In this document: one piece after another, positions 25,404-33,877 of the stretch
How the letters are laid out: each line of letters starts with the position of its first letter
How positions within the stretch are numbered: position 1 is the first letter of the stretch
Position numbers and translations under genes: made by a program
NCBI RefSeq assembly: GCF_037688875.1
Contig: NZ_JAWDIE010000002.1
Coordinates: 166,292 to 230,291 of the forward strand
From: Amphibiibacter pelophylacis
Lineage (GTDB): Bacteria > Pseudomonadota > Gammaproteobacteria > Burkholderiales > Burkholderiaceae_C
Length of the DNA: 64,000 nucleotides
Direction of reading: 5' to 3'
Notes under the pieces: generated by a model
What the model was told of the DNA's origin: nothing
The model's database searches: none
Seen by the model: only the letters and a program-made list of their open reading frames with translations

Positions 25404-26617
25404 ACGTCCCCCACCCCGCCATCGCTGATCTTCTGGCCGCGTCGCCCGCCGCGACCGCACTGCACGCCGCCTTCGCCCGCCACTACGGCCAGCCGCCGCT
25501 GCACACGGTGCGGGCGCCCGGCCGCGTCAACCTGATTGGCGAGCACACCGACTACAACGGCGGTTTCGTGCTGCCCTGCGCCATCGATTACCAGACGCTG
25601 ATCGCGCTGCGCCCCCGCCCCGGCCGCCAGGTGCGCGTGCTGGCGCTGGATGTCGGCCTGGCCACCGACCAGTTCGATCTGGACGCCCCCCTGGCGCCGC
25701 GCACCGACAGCCCTTGGGCCAACTACGTGCGCGGCATGGTGCAGCAGGTGCAGCAGCATCTGGCACGCCGGGGCCAGGTGCTTGACGGGCTGGACATGGC
25801 CATCACTGGCGATGTGCCCCAGGGCGCGGGGCTGTCGTCGTCGGCCGCGCTGGAAGTCGCCGTGGGCCAGGCCCTGATCACCGCTCAGGGCCTGGATGCG
25901 GGTGTGCTGGACGCCGTCACCGTGGCGCAGCTGGCACAGCGCGCCGAGAACGGCTTCGTCGGCTGCCAGTGCGGCATCATGGACCAGCTGATTTCGGCCT
26001 GCGGCGTTGAAGGCCACGCGCTGCTGATCGACTGCGAAAGCCTGGTCACGCGCCCGGTGCCGCTGCCCGCCGACATGGCCGTGTTCATCGCGCATTCGCG
26101 CGTGCAGCGGGGCCTGGTGGACAGCGCCTACAACCAGCGCCGCCAGCAGTGCGAAGCCGCCGCGCAGCACTATGGCGTGCCCAGCCTGCGCCACCTGGAC
26201 GAGGCCACGCTGCTGGCCCGCCGGGGCGGTCTGGATAACACAGCCTTCCGGCGCGCCCGCCACATCGTCACCGAAAACCGCCGCACCCTGGCCGCCGCCG
26301 ACGCCCTGGCAGCGGGCGATCTGGCGACGCTCTCACAGCTGATGGCGCAGTCGCACGCCTCGATGCGCGACGATTTCGAGATCACTGTCCCGGCCATCGA
26401 CCATCTGGTGCAGATCCTGCAGGACACGGTGGGCGACCAGGGCGGCGCACGCATGACCGGCGGCGGCTTTGGCGGCTGCGTGGTCGCGCTGATGCCTCAC
26501 GCGCTGGTGCCGCAGGCCAGCGCCGCGCTGCAGCGCCACTACCGCGCCCCCAGCGGCGAACAGGCCACCGTTTACGTCTGCCACGCCAGCGCCGGAGCGG
26601 GTGCGCTGCCGGGCTGA
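25400..26617 (+). CDS. galK: Galactokinase
   Basis: GalK phosphorylates galactose at C1 with ATP. The 405-residue GHMP kinase has the galactokinase signature GRVNLIGEHTDYNGG near residue 38, the phosphate-binding loop PQGAGLSSSAALEVAVG, the catalytic-Asp segment GCQCGIMDQ, and the C-terminal GGARMTGGGFGGCVVAL motif. The start is GTG at 25400 inside the galT stop, giving the usual N-terminus. It is the last gene of the arm; no galM or regulator follows. The 113 bp after it contain only a short CCCGT/ACGGG hairpin without a T-run. Confidence 0.95.
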   Translation: MNVPHPAIADLLAASPAATALHAAFARHYGQPPLHTVRAPGRVNLIGEHTDYNGGFVLPCAIDYQTLIALRPRPGRQVRVLALDVGLATDQFDLDAPLAPRTDSPWANYVRGMVQQVQQHLARRGQVLDGLDMAITGDVPQGAGLSSSAALEVAVGQALITAQGLDAGVLDAVTVAQLAQRAENGFVGCQCGIMDQLISACGVEGHALLIDCESLVTRPVPLPADMAVFIAHSRVQRGLVDSAYNQRRQQCEAAAQHYGVPSLRHLDEATLLARRGGLDNTAFRRARHIVTENRRTLAAADALAAGDLATLSQLMAQSHASMRDDFEITVPAIDHLVQILQDTVGDQGGARMTGGGFGGCVVALMPHALVPQASAALQRHYRAPSGEQATVYVCHASAGAGALPG

Positions 26618-26730
26618 AACCCGTCCAAACGGGCACAACGACGGGCGAAACGGCGGGCGCAGCCGCAGCGTGCGGCACAATGGCAGACCTGACCGGTTTT
26701 TTGCCTGACCGCCCTGCGGCCTGCGCACGC

Positions 26731-28797
26731 ATGCACAACTCCCTCGACATCGTTCTGCTTTACCTGCTGGCTGCGGTCAGCGGCGTGGTGGTGTTCCGAT
26801 CGCTGCGTCTGCCGCCCATGCTGGGCTATCTGGTGGTGGGTGTTCTGATCGGCCCGCACGCGCTGGCGCTGGCGCGCGATTCGGAGCGGGTCGAATACCT
26901 GGCCGAGTTCGGCGTGGTCTTCCTGATGTTTGTGATCGGGCTGGAGTTCAACCTGCCCAAGCTGCGCAGCATGCAGCGTCTGGTATTTGGCCTGGGGCTG
27001 TCGCAGGTGCTGGTGACCATGGCGGGCGCGGTCATCGGCCACCTGGCGCTTGCGGCGGGCTTTGCCTGGATGGGCTGGCAGTGGGGCCTGCACTGGACTT
27101 CGGCGCTGGCGCTGGGCGGTGCCATGGCCATGTCGTCCACCGCCATCGTCATGAAGCTGATGGCCGAGCGCACCGAACTCGAGAGCGAACACGGCCGCCG
27201 CGTGGTCGGCATCCTGCTCTTCCAGGATCTGGCCGTGGTGCCGCTGCTGATCCTGATTCCGGCGCTGGGCACGCATCTGGCCGGGCAGGCGGCGGCCGTC
27301 GCTTCGGGCGCGCACGATCTGGGCGACCAGGCGCAGGCGCTGGGCGAGAGCCTGCTCATCCCCATGCTGACGGCGCTGGCCAAGGCGGCGGTGGTGCTGA
27401 CGCTGCTGCTGGTCGGCGGCCAGAAGCTGATGAACCGCTGGCTGACGCTGGTGGCCAAACGCCAGAGCGACGAGCTGTTCATGCTCAACATCCTGCTGCT
27501 CACGCTGGGACTGGCCTGGCTGACCGAGCACTTTGGCCTGTCGCTGGCGCTGGGCGCCTTCCTGGCCGGGATGCTGATCGCCGAAACGCCTTACAAGCAC
27601 CAGGTGGAATCGGACATCCGGCCCTTTCACGACATCCTGCTGGGGCTGTTTTTCATCACCATCGGCATGAAGCTGAACTGGCTGGTGCTGCTGGACCACT
27701 GGCTCCTGGTGCTGGTGCTCACCATTTTCCCCGTACTCTTCAAGGCCGGGCTGATCACGGGCCTGGCGCTGCTGGGCGGCGCGCGCAGCGGCGTGGCGAT
27801 TCGCACGGGCCTGTATCTGGCGCAGGCGGGCGAGTTCGGTTTCGTGCTGCTGACGCTGGCGGTGAGCAGCGGCCTGATCGAGCGCGCCTGGATCAGCCCG
27901 GTGCTGGCCAGCATGGTGCTGTCCATGCTGGCCACGCCTTTCATGATCGCGCACGCCGACCGCATCGTGAACCGCCTGAGCCGCCGCGACTGGATGATGA
28001 GCTCTCTGGCCATCACCACGCTGGCCAGCAAATCGATGAAGATCCGCGATCACGTCATCATCGCGGGCTACGGGCGCTGCGGCCAGAACCTGGCCCGGCT
28101 GCTGACCCAGCAGGGCATCCCTTTTGTGGCGCTGGATCTCGACCCGGACCGCGTCAGCCAGGCGGCGGCGGCGGGTGACAACGTGGTCTACGGCGACGCC
28201 AACCGCATGAGCAGCCTGGTCGCGGCGGGCCTGTCGCGCGCCAGCGCCATCGCCATCACGCACCAGAACACGCGCTCGGCGCTGCGCACGCTGCACCATG
28301 TGCACGACCACGCGCCGCACGTTCCGGCCCTGGTTCGCACCGTGGACAGCAGCGACATGCCCGCCCTGCACGCCGCCGGCGCCACCGTGGTGGTGCCCGA
28401 GGCGCTGGAAGGCTCGCTGATGCTGGCCAGCCACGCACTGGCGCTGCTGGGTGTGCCCGTGCAGCAGGTGCAGACCATCACCCAGCAGGCGCGCGACGCG
28501 CAGTACGAGCTGCTGCGCGGCTATTTCCACGGCGCCGACGACGACCTGACCACCGGCGACCAGCAGGAGGTTCGCCTGCTCAGCGTCACCCTGCCGCCCG
28601 CCTGCCGCTGCGCGGGCATGGCGCTGGGCGATCTGGCCTGGAGCGAATGGCAGGTGCGCGCCCTGCACCTGCGCCGCCCCGGCGACGGCGTGCTGCCCGC
28701 GCGGCCCGAGCTGCTGCTGCAGCCCGGCGACACGCTGGTGCTCTCCGGCCAGACCAGCGGCCTGGACGAAGCCCGCGCCGTGCTGATGGCCCTGTGA
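26731..28797 (+). CDS. CPA2-family monovalent cation/proton antiporter with TrkA domains (KefB/YbaL type)
   Basis: A 688-residue inner-membrane transporter. About twelve hydrophobic segments occupy residues 5-390, including GYLVVGVLIGPH, FVIGLEFN, the SSTAIVMKL helix and the LGAFLAGMLIAETPYKHQVE segment typical of the family. A RCK/TrkA-N nucleotide-binding domain starts at GYGRCGQNLARLL, and a TrkA-C domain closes the protein. Members exchange K+ or Na+ for protons, often gated by nucleotide or glutathione adducts. ATG 26731 was preferred over an in-frame ATG at 26680, because the earlier codon overlaps a CACAAT -10-like box and would add a non-family tail. A SulP gene follows 28 bp later. 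Confidence 0.9.
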   Translation: MHNSLDIVLLYLLAAVSGVVVFRSLRLPPMLGYLVVGVLIGPHALALARDSERVEYLAEFGVVFLMFVIGLEFNLPKLRSMQRLVFGLGLSQVLVTMAGAVIGHLALAAGFAWMGWQWGLHWTSALALGGAMAMSSTAIVMKLMAERTELESEHGRRVVGILLFQDLAVVPLLILIPALGTHLAGQAAAVASGAHDLGDQAQALGESLLIPMLTALAKAAVVLTLLLVGGQKLMNRWLTLVAKRQSDELFMLNILLLTLGLAWLTEHFGLSLALGAFLAGMLIAETPYKHQVESDIRPFHDILLGLFFITIGMKLNWLVLLDHWLLVLVLTIFPVLFKAGLITGLALLGGARSGVAIRTGLYLAQAGEFGFVLLTLAVSSGLIERAWISPVLASMVLSMLATPFMIAHADRIVNRLSRRDWMMSSLAITTLASKSMKIRDHVIIAGYGRCGQNLARLLTQQGIPFVALDLDPDRVSQAAAAGDNVVYGDANRMSSLVAAGLSRASAIAITHQNTRSALRTLHHVHDHAPHVPALVRTVDSSDMPALHAAGATVVVPEALEGSLMLASHALALLGVPVQQVQTITQQARDAQYELLRGYFHGADDDLTTGDQQEVRLLSVTLPPACRCAGMALGDLAWSEWQVRALHLRRPGDGVLPARPELLLQPGDTLVLSGQTSGLDEARAVLMAL

Positions 28798-28825
28798 AAC
28801 CATGGCGCTCTGAGGGGAATCTGAC

Positions 28826-30547
28826 ATGACGCTCGCCCGCATCCCCTTCCCGCCCGACTGGATCCGCCACTACCCCAGAGAGCACCTGGGCACCGACCTG
28901 TCAGCCGGGCTGATCGTCACCGTGCTGGTGATTCCGCAGAGCCTGGCCTACGCGCTGCTGGCCGGTCTGCCGCCGCAGATGGGGCTGTATGTCAGCATCT
29001 TCCCGGTGATTGTTTACGCGCTGCTGGGCAGCAGCCGCGTGCAGGCGCTGGGGCCGGTGGCGCTCACGGCCATCATGACCGCCTCGGTGCTGGGGCCGCT
29101 GGCGCAGCCGGGCACGCCGCACTATGTGGCGCTGGCGGGCGCGCTGGCGCTGATGTCCGGGCTGATGATCCTGGCGGGCGGACTGCTGCGCCTGGGCTTT
29201 CTGTCGCAGCTGCTCAGCCGCCCGGTGATCAGCGGTTTCATTTCGGGCTCTGCGGTGGTCATCGTGGTCAGCCAGCTCAAATCGCTGCTGGGCCTGCACA
29301 CGCCAGCCAGCGGCACCTGGCAGACGGTGCTGGGTCTGCTGCCGCGTCTGGGCGACAGCCACCGGCCCACCGTGATCATCGCGCTGGCGGCGCTGGCCCT
29401 GCTGGCTTTCGCCCGGCTGGGTCTGCAGGGCCTGCTGACGCGGCTGGGCATGACAGCGGCAGCGGCGGCTTTTGTGGTGCGGCTGATGCCGCTGCTGGTG
29501 GTGCTGGCGGGCACGCTGGCGGTCACCCAACTGGATCTGGACGGGCGCGACGGCGTGGCGGTGGTCGGCCCTATCGTCCAGGGGCTGCCTGGGCTCTCGC
29601 TGGGGCTGCCGCCCTTGGGCGATCTGGAAAAGCTCATCGTGCCCGCTTTCATCATGACGCTGATCGGCATGGTGCAGAACATCACCATGGCGCAGGCGCT
29701 GGCGATCAAGCGGCGCGAGCGCATCGACCCCAACGCCGAGCTGGTGGGCCTGGGCGCCGCCAACGTGGTTTCGGCCTTTTACGGCAGCATGCCGGTGGGC
29801 GGCGGGCTGTCGCGCACGGCCATCAACGTGTCGGCCGGGGCGCAGACGCCGCTGGCCAGCATCGTGACGGCCATCGCCATGATCGGGGTCGTGGCCGGTG
29901 CGGCCCACCTGTTCGAGCGCCTGCCGCTGGCCGTGCTGGCCGCCAGCATCACCATGGCGGCGGTGTCGATGATCGACCTCAAAGCCCTGCGCGCCGCCTG
30001 GCAGTACGACCGCGCCGACGCGCTGGCCTGGCTGGGCACGGCCGGGGGCGTGCTGGCCTTCGGGCTGGAGGCCGGGATCGCGCTGGGCGTGGTGCTGTCC
30101 ATGGCCACACTGCTGTACCGAGCCAGCACCCCGCACATCGCCGTCATCGGCCGCATCGCGGGCAGCGAGCATTTCCGCAACGTGGACCGCCACCACGTGG
30201 ACACCCTGCCCCACGCCCTGTTCATGCGCATCGACGAGAGCCTGTTCTTTGGCAACCTGGCCGCCGTCGAGCAGCGCCTCAACACGGCGCTCAAGCAGCA
30301 GCCGCAGACGCGCGACGTGGTGCTGGTGATGAACGCCATCAACCGCATGGACGCCACCGCCGCCGATGTGCTTGCCGAGCACAACCGCGACCTGCTCGGC
30401 CGCGGCATCCGCCTGCACCTGGCCGAAATCAAAGGCCCGGTTCAGGACCGCCTGATGCGCTCGCCGCTGTGGAAAGAACTGTCTGGCGAGGTGTTTCTGT
30501 CAGCCAACGGGGCGTTTGAAGCGCTGAAAACCCCGGCAGAAACTTAA
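28826..30547 (+). CDS. SulP-family inorganic anion transporter with STAS domain
   Basis: The 573-residue protein has the SulP N-terminus DLSAGLIVTVLVIPQSLAYA and LAGLPPQMGLY, ten or more membrane segments, the FYGSMPVGGGLSRTAIN block, and a C-terminal STAS domain (from about residue 445) containing FFGNLAAVEQRL and DVVLVMNAINRMDATA. The family carries sulfate, bicarbonate or other anions by symport; the substrate cannot be told. The gene may share a transcript with the antiporter upstream. Its TAA stop overlaps the stop of converging der within CTTAAG, and no terminator is seen between them. Confidence 0.93.
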   Translation: MTLARIPFPPDWIRHYPREHLGTDLSAGLIVTVLVIPQSLAYALLAGLPPQMGLYVSIFPVIVYALLGSSRVQALGPVALTAIMTASVLGPLAQPGTPHYVALAGALALMSGLMILAGGLLRLGFLSQLLSRPVISGFISGSAVVIVVSQLKSLLGLHTPASGTWQTVLGLLPRLGDSHRPTVIIALAALALLAFARLGLQGLLTRLGMTAAAAAFVVRLMPLLVVLAGTLAVTQLDLDGRDGVAVVGPIVQGLPGLSLGLPPLGDLEKLIVPAFIMTLIGMVQNITMAQALAIKRRERIDPNAELVGLGAANVVSAFYGSMPVGGGLSRTAINVSAGAQTPLASIVTAIAMIGVVAGAAHLFERLPLAVLAASITMAAVSMIDLKALRAAWQYDRADALAWLGTAGGVLAFGLEAGIALGVVLSMATLLYRASTPHIAVIGRIAGSEHFRNVDRHHVDTLPHALFMRIDESLFFGNLAAVEQRLNTALKQQPQTRDVVLVMNAINRMDATAADVLAEHNRDLLGRGIRLHLAEIKGPVQDRLMRSPLWKELSGEVFLSANGAFEALKTPAET

Positions 30548-31950
30548 GCCTTGCGCCCTACCCGCCTGGGTGCGCGGGCACCGTGGGCGCCGCCGCCCTG
30601 GCTGCTGCGATCCAGATAAGGGTTGCTGGACGAGCGCATTTCGATGCGCAGGGGTGTACCGACCAGCTTGAACTCGTCGCGCACGCGGCCTTCCAGGAAG
30701 CGTTTGTAACTGTCGCTGATCCCGTCCAGCGAGTTGCCGTGGACGACAATGATGGGCGGGTTCATACCGCCCTGGTGCGCATAGCGCAGCTTGGGACGGA
30801 AGGCGCCCACGCGCTTGGGCGCCTGGTGCTCGACGGCTTTCAGGATCAGGCGGGTGAGTTTGGGCGTACTGAGCTTGGCCGTGGCCGAAGCGTGCGCGCG
30901 CGCGACCGCCTGCCACACGGACGACAGGCCGCGCCGCTTGAGCGCCGAAATGGGCACCTGCTCGGCGAACTTCAGGAAGGCCAGGCGCTGCTCGATCGAG
31001 CGCTGCAGCGTCTCGCGCTGGTAATCGTCCACCGCGTCGGATTTATTGATGGCCAGCACCACGGCACGGCCCGATTCCAGGATGTAACCGGCGATGTGCG
31101 CGTCCTGGTCGCTGACGCCCTGCGTGGCGTCCAGCAGCAGCACGACGACGTTGGCGTCGGCGATGGCCTGCAGCGTTTTCACCACCGAGAATTTCTCGAT
31201 GGCTTCGAACACCTTGCCTTTGCGGCGCAGACCGGCGGTGTCGATCAGCTCGAACTGGCGGCCCTGGCGCTCGAAAGGCACGTGGATGGCGTCGCGCGTG
31301 GTGCCCGGCATGTCGTAGGCGATCAGGCGCTCTTCACCCAGCCAGGCGTTGATCAGCGTCGATTTGCCCACATTGGGCCGCCCCGCCACGGCCAGGCGGA
31401 TGGGTTTGGTGGGGTCGTGATCGAACTCCTCTTCGGGTTCGGGCTCCTCGGGCAGGCCCAGCGCGTCCAGCACGGCCTCGGTCAGGCTGCGGATGCCCTG
31501 CCCGTGCGCCGAAGAAATCGGGTGCAGCTCGCCCATGCCCAGCTCGTGGAACTCACCGACCAGCGGCGAATCCAGCATGCCTTCGGCCTTGTTGACGGCC
31601 AGGAACACCGGCTTTTGCGTCGTGCGCAGGAAGCGGGCGATGTCCTGGTCGTGGCCCGACAGGCCGGTGCGGATGTCGACCACGAAAATGATCGCGTCGG
31701 ATTCGGCCACGGCCTGGCGCGTCTGGCGCGCCATTTCCTTGAGGATGCCGGTGTCGGTTTCGGGCTCGAAGCCGCCGGTGTCGATGACGATGAACTGCCG
31801 CTGCCCGAGCACCGCGTCGCCGTAATGGCGGTCGCGGGTCAGTCCGGAGAAGTCGGCGACGATGGCGTCGCGCGACTGCGTCAGGCGGTTGAACAGCGTG
31901 GATTTGCCCACATTGGGCCGCCCCACCAGGGCGATCACGGGCCTGTACAT
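30544..31950 (-). CDS. der: Ribosome assembly GTPase Der (EngA)
   Basis: Der is an essential GTPase for 50S subunit maturation. The 468-residue protein has two tandem G domains: GRPNVGKST, DTGGFE and NKAEG in the first (from residue 10), then GRPNVGKST, DTAGLRRKG and NKSD in the second (from about residue 154). A C-terminal KH-like domain with PPIIVVHGN..DGISDSYKRFLE follows. A basic tail ends the protein. It is the last gene of the ndk-to-der cluster, 50 bp after bamB. The hfq-hflX-hflK-hflC genes that commonly follow der in this group are not here; sulP converges instead. Confidence 0.97.
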   Translation of the reverse strand: MYRPVIALVGRPNVGKSTLFNRLTQSRDAIVADFSGLTRDRHYGDAVLGQRQFIVIDTGGFEPETDTGILKEMARQTRQAVAESDAIIFVVDIRTGLSGHDQDIARFLRTTQKPVFLAVNKAEGMLDSPLVGEFHELGMGELHPISSAHGQGIRSLTEAVLDALGLPEEPEPEEEFDHDPTKPIRLAVAGRPNVGKSTLINAWLGEERLIAYDMPGTTRDAIHVPFERQGRQFELIDTAGLRRKGKVFEAIEKFSVVKTLQAIADANVVVLLLDATQGVSDQDAHIAGYILESGRAVVLAINKSDAVDDYQRETLQRSIEQRLAFLKFAEQVPISALKRRGLSSVWQAVARAHASATAKLSTPKLTRLILKAVEHQAPKRVGAFRPKLRYAHQGGMNPPIIVVHGNSLDGISDSYKRFLEGRVRDEFKLVGTPLRIEMRSSSNPYLDRSSQGGGAHGARAPRRVGRKA

Positions 31951-32000
31951 GCTGCTTCCTTGAAAATCGTCAAAACACTGCGAAAAATCGCCACCGCGCT

Positions 32001-33161
32001 TCAGCGCAGGCGGTAGGTGGCCACGCGGCCGTCGGCGCTGAGCACCAGCACGCCATCCGCCCCATCGGCCTGGAGGCTGCGCACGGCGCTGCCGCCCGCA
32101 CTGAAGCGGGCGACCAGCTGGCCATTGGCCAGATCCAGCACATGAACGTAGCCTTGGGCATCACCCACGACCACGCGGTTGCCGACCAGCACTGGCGTGG
32201 TCAGGCCGCGATTGAGCAGGCTGTCCATGCGCCATGAGGGCGTGGATGCGGGCGGCTGCCAGGCGAAAACGCGGTCGCTGCCATCCACGGCAAGCACCCA
32301 GTTGGCGTCGCCGCCCAGGCCCTGCGCGCCGTCGAGGCGGGTCTGCCACTGCGGCTGGCCGGTGGCGGCATCCATGCACTGCACGCCAGTGCTGAACAGG
32401 CGCAGGCACAGGGTGTTGCCGCGTGCCAGCGCAGGCGCCAGCGGTACGGCCAGGCGCTCGATCTCGTTGCTGGCGCGCACGCCTGACAGGGGCTGCGACC
32501 AAACCGGTGCGCCCGTGGCCGGGTCCAGGCTGGCCAGCACGGCGCCCAGGCCCACCACCAGGCGTCCGCCCTGGGCGGTCAGCAGGCCGGGCGCATCCAG
32601 CGCCAGCTCGGCGGTGCGGTCACCCACCTTCTGCAGCCACAGGTAGCGGCCGGTGCGGGCGTCATAGGCGGCGACGCTCTGGTTTTGCATGAGCACAAAA
32701 ACGCGCTCGCCCGCGACCAGCGGCGGCGTGACCACCGCGCTGTCCAGCGCGACCGACCACAGCGGCTTGCCCGCACCGTCGCCCTGCACCGCCATCACGC
32801 GCAGCGTGCGCGTGCCGGTGATGCCGGCCACCACCTGGCCGTCGCTGCCCACGCCGGCACTCAAAGCCTGACCGAAATCGGCCGACCACAGCGTTTTGCC
32901 GCTGGCCGCGTCCAGACCGCGGACCTGGCCTTTGTCATCGGGCACCGCCCAGCCGCCCGGCACGCGCACGGGCTGCAGCAGGCGCCCGACCGGGCCCAGG
33001 CGCGATTCCCACACCACGGGCACCTGCACGGCAGCCACGCTGGCGTCCAGCGCGACCAGCGGCGCGGGTTTGGGCGGGCTGTAGCCCGAACAGGCCGACA
33101 GCGCCACGGCGGCGACCAGGGCGGCCCAGAACGTGGGGCGGAAAGAATCAGAGGTCATCAT
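32001..33161 (-). CDS. bamB: Outer membrane protein assembly factor BamB
   Basis: BamB is a lipoprotein of the BAM complex that inserts beta-barrel proteins. The 386-residue product has a signal peptide with lipobox LSAC (Cys lipidated near residue 24), then an eight-bladed beta-propeller whose repeats show W.A/G.D.G.V..L..A.G.LW patterns (for example LDAASGKTLW, YDARTGRYLW and LDPATGAPVW). The ATG lies within the ATGATGA overlap with the stop of yfgM, so translation is coupled. The neighbour order yfgM-bamB-der is the same as in E. coli. Confidence 0.95.
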   Translation of the reverse strand: MMTSDSFRPTFWAALVAAVALSACSGYSPPKPAPLVALDASVAAVQVPVVWESRLGPVGRLLQPVRVPGGWAVPDDKGQVRGLDAASGKTLWSADFGQALSAGVGSDGQVVAGITGTRTLRVMAVQGDGAGKPLWSVALDSAVVTPPLVAGERVFVLMQNQSVAAYDARTGRYLWLQKVGDRTAELALDAPGLLTAQGGRLVVGLGAVLASLDPATGAPVWSQPLSGVRASNEIERLAVPLAPALARGNTLCLRLFSTGVQCMDAATGQPQWQTRLDGAQGLGGDANWVLAVDGSDRVFAWQPPASTPSWRMDSLLNRGLTTPVLVGNRVVVGDAQGYVHVLDLANGQLVARFSAGGSAVRSLQADGADGVLVLSADGRVATYRLR

Positions 33162-33838
33162 GAAGCGCTCCCGGCCGCTGCAGCAGACGCGTCAGCGGGG
33201 GTATTTTCCCCCACCGAAGCCAGCTTGGCGGCCACGATGTTGCGGTAAGTGCCCGTGGCGGGCAGCGCCTGCCAGGCCTCTTTCCAGGCGGCGGCGGCGT
33301 CGGATTTTTTGCCCTGAAGGGCCAGGATGTCGCCGCGCTGGTCCAGCGCCAGGCCCTTCAGGCCCGCATCCTGCCAGCCCTCCAGCAGCTTCAGGGCGGC
33401 ATCGTACTGCTTGTCACCGGCCAGCAGCGCGCTCAGGCGCAGGCGGGCCACGGCGCGGTAGGCCCCCTCGGGGCCTTTGTCGCTGACCCACTGAAGGGCG
33501 TCTTTGGCGGGCGCAGTCTGCCCCGCATCGGCCGCTGACTGGGCCAGCAGCAGGCCGGCCTGCGCCGTCCAGGTCTGTCCGGCGTAATCGCTGCCCATTT
33601 TCTGGAAGAGGCGCTGCGCAGCGGCGACGTCCTTGCGCTGCAGGGCCGATTCCATTTCGCCGTAAACGCCCTGGGCCTGCGCGCCCTGGCGGCTCTGGTA
33701 CCAGCGCCAGCCGCTGTAGCCGGCCATGACCAGCGCAGCCACCAGCAGCGCGGTGGTGATGAAGTTGCCGTAGGTGTTCCAGAAGGACTTGAGCGATTCC
33801 AGCTGTTCCTGTTCGTCGAGGTCGAGGGCCTTGGCCAT
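33158..33838 (-). CDS. yfgM: YfgM-family TPR protein, SecYEG/BamB-associated
   Basis: A 226-residue membrane-anchored protein: a short cytoplasmic start (DLDEQEQLESLKSFW), one membrane helix at about residues 29-49, then periplasmic tetratricopeptide-like helices with AQRLFQKMGSDYAGQTW, KDALQWVSDKGPEGAYRAVARLRLS, and ALDQRGDILALQGK. YfgM associates with the Sec translocon and periplasmic chaperones in E. coli. Position between hisS and bamB supports the call. The Ala-rich C-terminus is unremarkable. Confidence 0.9.
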   Translation of the reverse strand: MAKALDLDEQEQLESLKSFWNTYGNFITTALLVAALVMAGYSGWRWYQSRQGAQAQGVYGEMESALQRKDVAAAQRLFQKMGSDYAGQTWTAQAGLLLAQSAADAGQTAPAKDALQWVSDKGPEGAYRAVARLRLSALLAGDKQYDAALKLLEGWQDAGLKGLALDQRGDILALQGKKSDAAAAWKEAWQALPATGTYRNIVAAKLASVGENTPADASAAAAGSAS

Positions 33839-33877
33839 GGTTGTCCTTGTCTGATCGAAAATGTAAAAGGGTGCGGC

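Noticed and set aside
21242..28842. Long minus-strand frames opposite the GH36 gene, gal genes and the cation antiporter
   Set aside because: Same reason: shadow frames with low-complexity composition opposite well-supported genes.
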